Shown here piece after piece: positions 25,407 to 33,817 of a stretch of DNA of 64,000 nucleotides. Each line of letters starts with the position of its first letter. Position 1 is the first letter of the stretch. The notes below the pieces were generated by a model. The model searched no databases, was not told the DNA's origin, and was given only the letters and a program-made list of their open reading frames with translations. The position numbers and the translations under genes are program-made. Source of the DNA: an uncultured Porphyromonadaceae bacterium (lineage in GTDB: Bacteria > Bacteroidota > Bacteroidia > Bacteroidales > Muribaculaceae); the NCBI GenBank assembly GCA_937901905.1, contig CALDIF010000025.1:38464-102463 (forward strand), written 5' to 3'.

Positions 25407-27149
25407 TTAATAAGCAATAAGTTTATCCATACCCTCGGCTTGGCGGATAGAGTCCATCTTCTCCACCACCCAGAGGTAGTAGTTCACATAGTTCAATGTG
25501 CGATCCCCACCAGTCACACGCTTAAAATCCTCGTTATCGATGTCGTGGAAATTATTTCCTATTTTAATGCCCTTGACTTGCAATGTTGCCGCACTTTTAG
25601 GCGCAGAAATACTGAAGAAGGTTGAAGTGGGTGTGACATCATAGGACTTGCCGTCGCTCAAAACCACCTGCACTGCAGTGGCAAAGTTGCCGGCAACAAA
25701 ATCACTGTCCAACAGGCTGTAGTACTTCGAGTCAATTTCGCCAACGCGTTTCTTGGTAATCTTTTGATTGACATTATTCGCAGTTGACTCTGCAAATACG
25801 GTGTCGCCATTGAGTGTAATCAAGAACATGGCGTAGACATTGAGACTCTTGTAGAGGGTGTCGAGGTTCCACTCTGCAAGTGCCACCATCGGGTGCACTA
25901 TATGCATGCCTTGCGAGAGGATTTTGTCGCCTTTATCATTGTCGGCAAATTGTTGAATCAACCATAGCGAGTCGACTGCGACCGAGTCCGCAACGACCGA
26001 GTCCGGGGCTACCGGCTCGGATTGAGTATCAATGACTTGAGGACTCATGGTAGCGCGTCCCACTATCAAGCCGACTATGAAGCCCAAAAGTCCCGCTAAG
26101 GCATAGCGAGCCCACCCGGGTATCTGTCGCCACAGGTCGGACACGTTGTCATCGACGGTTTTGTCATCTTGCTCATCACGCTTGTCCTCATCGCGCTTGT
26201 CCTCATCGGTTGCCGCGTCAACACCGTCGGTTGCCACAATGCCCGTTGGCACGCCGTTGTCGGCGGTATCATCACCCTGCGTAACAGGGGCTGCGACAAG
26301 GGCTTCGTTCAAGGCAGTAATCACCGCCTCGCTCTCAAAGGGTGTGTCCTCATCGGGCTTGGGCATGCGCGCCGCCGCTCTTCTCAATCGGCCGGGGGTA
26401 AGAGCCGGCTTGAAACTGCCTTGCAGCGTGCCGCTTGACAAGTCAAGTGTCAACGCGTCGGCTGTCGGCTCAACCTTATTGAAGTGGGCAACAACGAGCG
26501 ACATCGCAATAAACTCGCGAAACGTCGGCATCGTGGTGTTGACTCCGAATACCAACGATGCACAGGGGCGCACCGGCTCGGGCAGGTCGTCAATCGCTGC
26601 GAGGAAGTCGCGCAGGTGAGGTGCATCGGTTAAGACTTTGCCACCATACTGTGCATCGGCTTCGGGCAGACGCACGTAGAGTTTACGCCCGGTCATCAAT
26701 GCAGTCACCATGGCAGATTGCAGGCGAGCCTGCATCGGTGTGAGGGGCACTGCCGATAACTCGTCGACCTCAACGGCACTCTCGACTTGGTTGCCCGCAC
26801 CCTCGTATGGATGCATGTCGTTCAGGTGAGGCAACAACGCTTCCAACGGACGAGCCATAGCACCGAGGCGCGCGTCACGCACCTCGTACACCACGCGCAT
26901 GTTATAACTGCGTGCCTGACCTTCAAAGCGAGTGAATGCGCCTTGACCTACTGTTACGGTCAATGTGCGAGAACGACGCATGAACATCGCCACCGACGCA
27001 TAATCTTCGGGCAAATCGGCATTGAGAATCGCGCCGTAATTATCGGCATCGCGCGAGATGTGGGAGGTGTAGGCAATGATGTGGTCAGCTCGGTCATTAT
27101 CGGGAGCACCCCACACCTTACGTTCAAGATTTATTGTTAACTTTTTCAT
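25407..27149 (-). CDS. Membrane-anchored protein paired with operon GTPase
   Basis: A 580-residue protein of unknown function. The N-terminal 270 residues look cytoplasmic and soluble (MKKLTINLERKVWGAPDNDR). An acidic repetitive linker follows (DEDKRDEDKRDEQDDK), then one transmembrane helix near 347-365 (YALAGLLGFIVGLIVG) and a C-terminal extracytoplasmic region of about 210 residues. Its place next to the GTPase and its layout suggest an adaptor linking a cytoplasmic GTPase to periplasmic wall enzymes. The N-terminal part faintly recalls GTPase-associated proteins of bacterial GTPase-centred systems, but I cannot confirm that from sequence alone. It is directly coupled to the PBP-like gene. 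Confidence 0.55.
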   Translation of the reverse strand: MKKLTINLERKVWGAPDNDRADHIIAYTSHISRDADNYGAILNADLPEDYASVAMFMRRSRTLTVTVGQGAFTRFEGQARSYNMRVVYEVRDARLGAMARPLEALLPHLNDMHPYEGAGNQVESAVEVDELSAVPLTPMQARLQSAMVTALMTGRKLYVRLPEADAQYGGKVLTDAPHLRDFLAAIDDLPEPVRPCASLVFGVNTTMPTFREFIAMSLVVAHFNKVEPTADALTLDLSSGTLQGSFKPALTPGRLRRAAARMPKPDEDTPFESEAVITALNEALVAAPVTQGDDTADNGVPTGIVATDGVDAATDEDKRDEDKRDEQDDKTVDDNVSDLWRQIPGWARYALAGLLGFIVGLIVGRATMSPQVIDTQSEPVAPDSVVADSVAVDSLWLIQQFADNDKGDKILSQGMHIVHPMVALAEWNLDTLYKSLNVYAMFLITLNGDTVFAESTANNVNQKITKKRVGEIDSKYYSLLDSDFVAGNFATAVQVVLSDGKSYDVTPTSTFFSISAPKSAATLQVKGIKIGNNFHDIDNEDFKRVTGGDRTLNYVNYYLWVVEKMDSIRQAEGMDKLIAY

Positions 27150-27316
27150 TGAATATTTATTTTAGGTTTCTATAGCACATGCAACGCGCTTTAGAAAGGA
27201 CAAGGGGTAAAGGAATATCCATAAAGTTCACATTGAGGTCATGTTCTCCACAATATTGAAGGAAATGTTCTCTTTACCCCTGCGTTCTCAAGACCCTTGT
27301 GACCGCTTGTATATTT
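27150..27316 (-). other. Structured intergenic segment inside the operon
   Basis: 167 nt between the GTPase gene and the next gene contain AGGGGTAAAG paired with CTTTACCCCT about 60 nt apart, ACAAGGG paired with CCCTTGT, and a repeated ATGTTCTC. No protein gene is visible. It could be a processing, attenuation or stability element setting the ratio of GTPase to downstream proteins. Confidence 0.4.
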
Positions 27317-28942
27317 TCAGCCTAAGAAATAATTGAGTATCTTGCCCCGGTCATCACCTGTCGGCACGCCGTGCGCTTCCAAGATGTCGCACAAGGCTTG
27401 TATTGTGCCGAAGGCAATGCCTTGATTGGGATCAAAAAGCGCCTCGAATTTCATCGCGTCACTATCGTTAGGCTTAAAGCCGCGAATAAAGAACTCGCTG
27501 TCAATCGGGTGAGCCGCAAAGTAGACATGAGGTTGGAAGCCCCATACATCATGCCGCATATTTTCCCTCTCGTAGTGGCTCAGGTGGTGAGTAAATTGTT
27601 GCAGACGATAAATCAAGTGGTCTCGCAGTGTGTTACTGACCACATTGCCGGCATTGTCTTTCTTTCCCGACAAAACCACCGCATCTCGCATATCAATGAA
27701 CTTGTCAAGTTCTCTATCCTTGAAATCATCGTAGAGGTCACTCGTATCCTCGGTATCGGCACCGCGTTTCACCCGCTCATGAGGTGCTTGCACTTGATAT
27801 GACAAATCCTCGTCAAACGCCTTAAGGGAGTCAACGGACAAATGTCCATCCTCGCCGGTAGCCATCACTGTCTCACCCAGCACCATCACCGACAATGAAT
27901 ACACATAATTCAAATTGTGATGAACGGCATGCCACAACGCGCGATACTTGTCCTGTGCCATCACGCTGTCGATGCCCTTGAAGACGAGATACCAACGCTT
28001 TTTATCGTCACCCTCACACAGTTGTGCCAAGGTGCTGACCATGATGGTGAACTTGTCGTCAGCCTCTACAGCCTGGTCATCAAGCCGAATGGTTACACCA
28101 ATGGTATTGCGCTTGGCAACAAGGTCACAAATAACAATGTCGGTAGCGGTAATCGCGTAATAGAGAAACACGAACACCGGCCAACGGAACGATCCACGCG
28201 TCAGTTGAGTTGCTGTAGTGCCTTGCAGACCTTTCGCCAAATTGTCGCTAACGCCCAAGCGTGTCCAAGCGTCCATGATGGCATTCAATGCCGAGTCAAT
28301 GTTGAACTCAAGGAAGTGTTGTAAGAACTGCTCTCCGTTGAGGTGTTCAGCTGTGCCGGACTGCCTATACCCCAACGCCTGCAAATGTCTGATTTCATTA
28401 CGATTGTCAAAGTAATTAGTGTTTTGTCGCTCCGCATATTGCTCATGAGTGAGTTCTTCGGAGCCGCTGCCGGAGACACGGTCGCTGTCTTGCGCGTTGA
28501 GATACACCATTTTAATCGGGTTCTTCTCGCCCTCGCGTGTCCATAATTGAACATGGAAAATGCGTGCCCGGCAATTCATCAATGAATTGTAGATACAATT
28601 AAACAGTTGCAAGTTAGGCGGCGTGAAACACTCACCCGGAGTATCAACAACCAATAATTCCTTTTCCACACCGTTCAACTCAATGACGGCAGCATAGATA
28701 GTTCTCTGTCGAAGCGGGTAAAGTATGGTCGTGGTGATATCACGCGTTACCTGCCATAAGTCCTGAAAAGTGGCATAGTCTGGATTTGGGTGTTTCTTGA
28801 CCTTTGCTCCCAAATGCTGCAATGCGAGTAGCAGGTCTTTAAGCCAATAGGTTTTACCGCTTGCGGTTACTCCTGTGATTGCCAAGCGAATAATATCGCG
28901 TTGACCGGTAAACCAATTTCTTAAATGATAATAAAAGTCCAT
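27317..28942 (-). CDS. P-loop GTPase-like protein of the SEDS/PBP operon
   Basis: A 541-residue soluble P-loop NTPase. The P-loop is GVTASGKT (residues 24-31, in IRLAITGVTASGKTYWLKDLL), and a G3/Walker B motif appears as LLVVDTPGE with Asp100 and Gly103. A weak candidate for the base-specificity motif is FKGIDS. No transmembrane segment is present. The C-terminal half (PHVYFAAHPIDSEF, LFDPNQGI) contains no domain I recognise. It precedes the membrane-anchored adaptor-like gene, from which it is separated by a structured 167-nt spacer. A regulatory or force-generating GTPase for the envelope complex is the simplest reading; ATP as the nucleotide cannot be excluded. Confidence 0.6.
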   Translation of the reverse strand: MDFYYHLRNWFTGQRDIIRLAITGVTASGKTYWLKDLLLALQHLGAKVKKHPNPDYATFQDLWQVTRDITTTILYPLRQRTIYAAVIELNGVEKELLVVDTPGECFTPPNLQLFNCIYNSLMNCRARIFHVQLWTREGEKNPIKMVYLNAQDSDRVSGSGSEELTHEQYAERQNTNYFDNRNEIRHLQALGYRQSGTAEHLNGEQFLQHFLEFNIDSALNAIMDAWTRLGVSDNLAKGLQGTTATQLTRGSFRWPVFVFLYYAITATDIVICDLVAKRNTIGVTIRLDDQAVEADDKFTIMVSTLAQLCEGDDKKRWYLVFKGIDSVMAQDKYRALWHAVHHNLNYVYSLSVMVLGETVMATGEDGHLSVDSLKAFDEDLSYQVQAPHERVKRGADTEDTSDLYDDFKDRELDKFIDMRDAVVLSGKKDNAGNVVSNTLRDHLIYRLQQFTHHLSHYERENMRHDVWGFQPHVYFAAHPIDSEFFIRGFKPNDSDAMKFEALFDPNQGIAFGTIQALCDILEAHGVPTGDDRGKILNYFLG

Positions 28943-29016
28943 AATGATTAATTTTAAATAGTTGAATGGAAAAATTTGAATTAATTAAACTTGAAAGTAA
29001 AAATACTTTAGGTTGA

Positions 29017-29043
29017 GTGCAAGGCAGCGTATCTGCCTTGCAC
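29017..29043 (-). other. Intra-operon hairpin
   Basis: A perfect 11-bp stem (29017-29027 with 29033-29043) with a 5-nt loop, 4 nt after the stop of the SEDS-like gene. There is no immediate T-run, so it is more likely a processing or attenuation stem than a full terminator. Its GTGCAAGGC arm recurs in the hairpin at 35247-35279. Confidence 0.6.
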
Positions 29044-29047
29044 CTGT

Positions 29048-32000
29048 TCACTCTCGCCGAAGCGAAGTTGCCGTCATGAATGCCAACAAGATGGCACTCT
29101 CGAGAGCCTCGCCCACAGCATCAACTCCATAGCCCGGATTAAGTCGTCCGGTAAACGGTAACCAACCCATGTAACTCAAGAAGAGGTACAAGGTGGTTGA
29201 GACCCACATCAACACAGCCAACAAGCGCCAAACAGTACGCTTGTCAAGGGCAGGTGTTTGCTTGAGCATAGCACCGCCCGAAGGCACAGTATATCGTATC
29301 ACCAACCATGCCAATAGAACTATCAATCCGAAGTATGCCACATAGGCGGGCACTCCGTAGGGACCGAGGAATGCGGCGGGCAACGAGACATCGTTGAGCA
29401 CCACGGGCGACTGACCCGAACTGACCGATGAGTGCAACAAATGAGTCTCGTTGCTCAAGGGGTCAATACCGGCACTCGCGTTGAAATAGTGAGCCATCAC
29501 TATCATGAACTCGGTGTCCTGCACGGCATATCGGTAGCCCGATGCCATGTAGCGCCCGAAGTCGGCACTTATGGACAAGCGACGTGTGCCGCGACCGTAA
29601 TTGACATCGTTGGGGTCAACAAGGTAGTTGGGAACCACCACATAGAGCAACAACACCAACGCGCCGACGCTGCCCAAGATGAGACGCCACATGTGAGGCT
29701 CGGAACGTTGAGCACTTCTCTCGTCATTACTTGTATCGTCACCTTGCTTGCTCACCATCAGGAACAACAGCACTACCAGCACCACGAAACCGGGGAAGTT
29801 GGTAATATATCCCATGTCACCGCGCCCGAAGGCCACAGCCGCCGCAAAGAATAATACAGCCGCCACAAGCATCAAGACGAACATGAACACGCGACACATG
29901 ACGGCATCGTTATTACGACTTTCAAACATCTTCCACACAGCGCTCCCGAACAAAGCGGCTGTCAACAAGGTCAATGCCGACACCGTCCACGGCAAGTCCG
30001 AATGAGTCACGACAAGCCCAACCAAGCCGAGGGCGACGACGGACATCAACACACCGGCAACAAGCAACCACTTCTTAACACTCTTGATGTGCTTGACATA
30101 CTTGTCACGACTCGTTACTATAACACGCAAGGTGAGCGAGAGCAACACAATAACGAGAATTGTGATGAATGCAGTGGCAAAGTTGCCGGGCAACAACGCC
30201 ACCGACGTCGTTAACACGAGAAATGATAAAGTCATCAGGAACGGGTGCTCGTCGGTCAACTTTTCAATGCGACCGGTGACCCACGACACGGGGTCAACGT
30301 TGAAACGGTTGCACACGGCAAGAATAACCTGCACGACAGCCACGATGCACACAAATAACATCAAGGTCATCGGCACGCTGCGATGCAAGTCGTTGATGGC
30401 TGTCACATCGTTCCACTTCCACACGGGTCCGGTGAGGTCGGCAGCGAGGTAACTGTCGTTCACCGCCGGCATCACGTCGGGTTCCGACATTTTGTAGTAA
30501 TACAGCCATGCCGCCGCCAGCCCCAACCACGTCACCGCCATTACTACAAGAGCCGGTACATGGGGACGCATCTTCTCGTTGGCATCATTCTTGTCGATAA
30601 ACACGAGATGACGGTTGAACAACACGCTCACGGCGAACACCGCCAACAACAGCAACACCGCACTCGCCGGTTCTACCGCCGTTATCTTCTCGAAATAGGG
30701 GAAGGAATAACTGAGTTTGAACGCAATCATCGCCTTGGCAATGCAGTAGGTCATCGCTATCAACATCACGATGGCAAAGTGTTGCCACGGTCCGGCATTC
30801 CACGCCGCGCTCTTGGTAATTTTTTCGAAGCGGTCAACGCCATATACCCACCACGAGGTGATTATGAGCAGCACTCCCGCCAACAACACGGGCCACAAGT
30901 AACTCAGCGCAAAGCCGGTGTCGATAAACCCGGCACGCATCTCCACGGTGCCGTGACCCGGAAAGTTTATCGTGTGGCGCGCCGGAGTAGGCACGAGGCA
31001 CATACCGCCCGTGAGAGCCTCGTCTTGACCGGCACTCAACAAGTTCACTTTGTCCTGCGCGTCGACCTCGACATTACAAACCTCCATGTTCAAGGCGTTC
31101 GAGAACGAGGGAATGAGCATCGCAGCCGGCGAGGGGAAGGTCTCGCCGTTTTGGGTGAGCGTGAGCAATCCGGCAAACGGTGCTGCCCACACCTTGAGTG
31201 TATCAAGGCGCTCGACATAGGTGATGGGCTTGGGGAAGGTGACACGCACGACACCGTCGGCAGCAGCACGCAAGGTCATGTGACCCGCACCCCATGCCGT
31301 TGTCAACACAGCGGGCTTGCAGGTAATGTTTACATCTCCGATGTGGAAATACTTGGCATCGGCTTTTTTCGGCTTCTGGTAAGTGTTGGATACCAGAGTG
31401 CAAAACTGTATTTTGAACACATCGGGTTCGTTATCGCCGGAGTCTGTCTTGTCGGTGCGACCGGCATAACAATAGCCTGTTTCCTCGCCCGACACACCTT
31501 TTATCGTTGTCAAACGGTCGAGCACTACCAAACGCCAACGGTCGGTTCTCTTCTTGTCTGCTTCAGGGCGATTGAACACCGATTGCACTTGAGAGAGCAT
31601 AACTTGAGTAAGGCTATCGACGCTGCCCGACGGCAACACGCTTTTAAACGCATCGGCAAGGCGCACATACTGCGACTGATGACCGCTGAGCACACCCGCA
31701 TCAATGAGTTCTTGCACGGTGAACGAAATCGTTTTTGATTTTAACTTCACCTCAATGACATCTCCCGCTTCGAGAGAATGCAGATTGGGATTGTAGTTGT
31801 TTACCTTATAATAAGGCAGGGTATCTGACGCGCTTTTGTCAACCGACCATTCCCAGCAATTCTCGTCTTGCAGGTATTTGACCTTCATTTGGTCGTGCGC
31901 CACGCGATCATAATACAGGTCGCTCGATTTGCCGATAGTAATATCGGACGTTTTGTTTAGCGTGAAAGCGTCAACGATGAGTGCAACGCGATCATGATTG

Positions 32001-32080
32001 CACATTGTCATTGACAACATCAGGCACAACGCAATAAATATCGTTGATACCGTAATTATAATCCTTGTACCGTCCTTCAT
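29048..32080 (-). CDS. Large polytopic protein with divergent SEDS (FtsW/RodA-like) C-terminus
   Basis: A 1010-residue membrane protein and first gene of the operon. One N-terminal helix (about 8-26) precedes an extracytoplasmic region of about 350 residues, then more than ten transmembrane segments from about residue 388 to the end. The last 200 residues follow SEDS layout: GYRYAVQDTEFMIVMAHYF, an extracytoplasmic loop with Asp897 in LNDVSLPAAFLGPYG (where FtsW/RodA has its essential Asp near DFIF), then LPFTGRLNPGYG at about 974-985 in place of LPxTGxxLPFxSYGG. SEDS proteins polymerise lipid II and need a class B PBP partner, which this operon also encodes. Resemblance is clear in order and spacing but weak in identity, so loss or change of activity is possible. 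Confidence 0.62.
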   Translation of the reverse strand: MKDGTRIIITVSTIFIALCLMLSMTMCNHDRVALIVDAFTLNKTSDITIGKSSDLYYDRVAHDQMKVKYLQDENCWEWSVDKSASDTLPYYKVNNYNPNLHSLEAGDVIEVKLKSKTISFTVQELIDAGVLSGHQSQYVRLADAFKSVLPSGSVDSLTQVMLSQVQSVFNRPEADKKRTDRWRLVVLDRLTTIKGVSGEETGYCYAGRTDKTDSGDNEPDVFKIQFCTLVSNTYQKPKKADAKYFHIGDVNITCKPAVLTTAWGAGHMTLRAAADGVVRVTFPKPITYVERLDTLKVWAAPFAGLLTLTQNGETFPSPAAMLIPSFSNALNMEVCNVEVDAQDKVNLLSAGQDEALTGGMCLVPTPARHTINFPGHGTVEMRAGFIDTGFALSYLWPVLLAGVLLIITSWWVYGVDRFEKITKSAAWNAGPWQHFAIVMLIAMTYCIAKAMIAFKLSYSFPYFEKITAVEPASAVLLLLAVFAVSVLFNRHLVFIDKNDANEKMRPHVPALVVMAVTWLGLAAAWLYYYKMSEPDVMPAVNDSYLAADLTGPVWKWNDVTAINDLHRSVPMTLMLFVCIVAVVQVILAVCNRFNVDPVSWVTGRIEKLTDEHPFLMTLSFLVLTTSVALLPGNFATAFITILVIVLLSLTLRVIVTSRDKYVKHIKSVKKWLLVAGVLMSVVALGLVGLVVTHSDLPWTVSALTLLTAALFGSAVWKMFESRNNDAVMCRVFMFVLMLVAAVLFFAAAVAFGRGDMGYITNFPGFVVLVVLLFLMVSKQGDDTSNDERSAQRSEPHMWRLILGSVGALVLLLYVVVPNYLVDPNDVNYGRGTRRLSISADFGRYMASGYRYAVQDTEFMIVMAHYFNASAGIDPLSNETHLLHSSVSSGQSPVVLNDVSLPAAFLGPYGVPAYVAYFGLIVLLAWLVIRYTVPSGGAMLKQTPALDKRTVWRLLAVLMWVSTTLYLFLSYMGWLPFTGRLNPGYGVDAVGEALESAILLAFMTATSLRRE

Positions 32081-32127
32081 ATAATATCAATTTTAAAAAT
32101 TAAGTGGGAGTATTAACACTCGGAATG

Positions 32128-32158
32128 CAAATTTAAAACTTATTTTCAATTCCTCAAA
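32128..32158 (-). promoter_or_regulatory. Promoter of the SEDS/PBP/GTPase operon
   Basis: Minus strand: TTTG (32158-32155), a 19-nt spacer, TAAATTTG (32135-32128). This exact consensus promoter lies 47 nt before the first gene. The short leader contains a GAGT...ACTC palindrome. Confidence 0.85.
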
Positions 32159-32552
32159 CACACATTTGCAAAAAGTGTGCCAAGTATCACAAAATCCCGT
32201 ATTCACGCAAGTTCACAACGCTACAAACCACGATAAACACTCATAAACGGCAAGTATTAAATTTTGTTAATTATATAATTCCCGTTGCAGTGTTAAAGCA
32301 CTCCGAATAGGGTTACACCGGAAAATGCGTTACCCCCGGCATCATTGATACCGGCATCGACCAACCGCACCATAGGGTTACGCGCAACAGTTACTGTCTG
32401 CGCTACTCCGGCAACACGCTCGGCACCGGCTCCTCGGCAAGCAACATCTGCCTCTACGAGAAGTGCGAGTTGACGACACGACACGCCCGGTGAAAGTGCT
32501 GCGCCAAACAGGATAATCCTTATATCGATAAAGGGTAAAGAGAGAAACAAAA
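32159..32552. other. Intergenic stretch without a recognisable gene
   Basis: Between the divergent operon promoter and the ychF promoter there are about 390 nt. An 85-codon minus-strand frame (32293-32550) is open, but it has no recognisable domain and no promoter box. I see no RNA gene or repeat here. Confidence 0.5.
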
Positions 32553-32584
32553 TTTGCGTAACAACTCAAGTTGTCGTAACTTTG
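32553..32584 (+). promoter_or_regulatory. Promoter of ychF
   Basis: TTTG (32553-32556), a 20-nt spacer, TAACTTTG (32577-32584), 50 nt before the ychF start. The spacer also holds the palindrome AACTCAAGTT. Confidence 0.85.
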
Positions 32585-32634
32585 CAGCGTAATAATATGC
32601 ACTGTTTTTAGTAAGAACACGATTTTTTATTATC

Positions 32635-33735
32635 ATGGCACTCAAATGCGGTATCGTGGGATTGCCCAACGTGGGCAAGTCGACACTGTTCAACTGCTTG
32701 TCGAACGCTCGAGCGCAATCGGCAAACTTTCCTTTTTGTACAATCGAGCCTAATGTGGGCGTTATCACCGTTCCCGACGAGCGACTCAACGAACTTGCAC
32801 GGTTGTGCAACCCCAAGCGCGTGGTGCCCACCACGGTTGAGATAGTCGACATTGCCGGACTTGTCAAGGGAGCCAGTAAGGGCGAGGGATTAGGCAACAA
32901 GTTCCTTGCAAACATTCGCGAGACCGATGCCATCTTGCACGTGTTGCGCTGTTTTGACAACGACAACATCACCCATGTTGACGGCAGCGTTGACCCCGTG
33001 CGCGACAAGGAGGTGATTGATACCGAACTCCAACTGCGCGACCTCGAGACGATAGAGTCCCGCCTGCCTCGCATCGCTAAAGCGGCAGCCGCCGGCGACC
33101 GCGAGGCTCGCGTACAGGCATCGGTGATGGAACGCCTGCGCGACGCGTTGTCCGAGGGGCGCAATGCCCGCAGCGTGACACTCGAGAACAAGGACGAGGA
33201 ACGCGTAGTGCGCGAGTTGTTCCTGTTGACAAGCAAACCGGTGATGTACGTGTGCAACGTTGATGACGCGAGTGCTGTCACAGGCAACCGATATGTCGAT
33301 GCGGTGCGCGATGCCATCAAGGGCGAGGACGCTCAACTGCTCGTTGTTGCCGCACAAACCGAGGCCGACATTGCCGAGTTGGAAACCTACGAAGAGCGAC
33401 AGATGTTCCTCGAGGAAATAGGTCTTGCCGAGAGCGGGGTCAACCGCTTGATCAAGGCTGCGTACGCCCTGCTGAACTTGCAAACATTCCTCACCGCCGG
33501 ACCCGACGAGTGTCGCGCGTGGACGTTCAAGCGCGGCAGCAAGGCTCCGCAATGTGCCGGCATCATTCACAGCGACTTCGAACGCGGTTTCATTCGCGCC
33601 GAGGTCATCAAGTATGACGACTACATCGCGCTCGGCAGTGAAGCCGCTGTCAAGGAGGCGGGCAAAATGCACGTCGAGGGCAAGGAATATGTCATGCAAG
33701 ACGGCGATATAGTGTTTTTCCGTTTTAACGTATAA
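32635..33735 (+). CDS. ychF: Redox-regulated ATPase/GTPase YchF (OLA1 family)
   Basis: Obg-family P-loop NTPase that prefers ATP and binds ribosomes. 366 residues as usual. G1 is GLPNVGKSTLF (residues 8-18), G3 is DIAGLVKGASKGEGLGNKF, and the ATP-specificity region gives VMYVCNVDD. The C-terminal TGS-like domain includes TAGPDECRAWTFKRGSKAPQ and ends YVMQDGDIVFFRFNV. It has its own strong promoter. Confidence 0.97.
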   Translation: MALKCGIVGLPNVGKSTLFNCLSNARAQSANFPFCTIEPNVGVITVPDERLNELARLCNPKRVVPTTVEIVDIAGLVKGASKGEGLGNKFLANIRETDAILHVLRCFDNDNITHVDGSVDPVRDKEVIDTELQLRDLETIESRLPRIAKAAAAGDREARVQASVMERLRDALSEGRNARSVTLENKDEERVVRELFLLTSKPVMYVCNVDDASAVTGNRYVDAVRDAIKGEDAQLLVVAAQTEADIAELETYEERQMFLEEIGLAESGVNRLIKAAYALLNLQTFLTAGPDECRAWTFKRGSKAPQCAGIIHSDFERGFIRAEVIKYDDYIALGSEAAVKEAGKMHVEGKEYVMQDGDIVFFRFNV

Positions 33736-33782
33736 TTTTTGTATTGAGTAACGAGTAACCTGATGTACTCTAAACCCTAAAC

Positions 33783-33809
33783 TTCAAGTTACTCATCCGG
33801 TAACTTGAA
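33783..33809 (+). terminator. Hairpin between ychF and the methyltransferase gene
   Basis: A perfect 10-bp stem TTCAAGTTAC/GTAACTTGAA with a 7-nt loop, 48 nt after ychF and only 8 nt before the next start codon. No long T-run follows, so it may act as a partial terminator or translation control stem. Confidence 0.5.
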
Positions 33810-33817
33810 TTAAAAGC

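Noticed and set aside
30383..31738. 451-codon plus-strand frame opposite the SEDS-like gene
   Set aside because: His/Arg-rich composition typical of an antisense frame of a membrane protein gene.
32293..32550. 85-codon minus-strand frame between two promoters
   Set aside because: No domain, no promoter box and no homologue I can recall; treated as intergenic.
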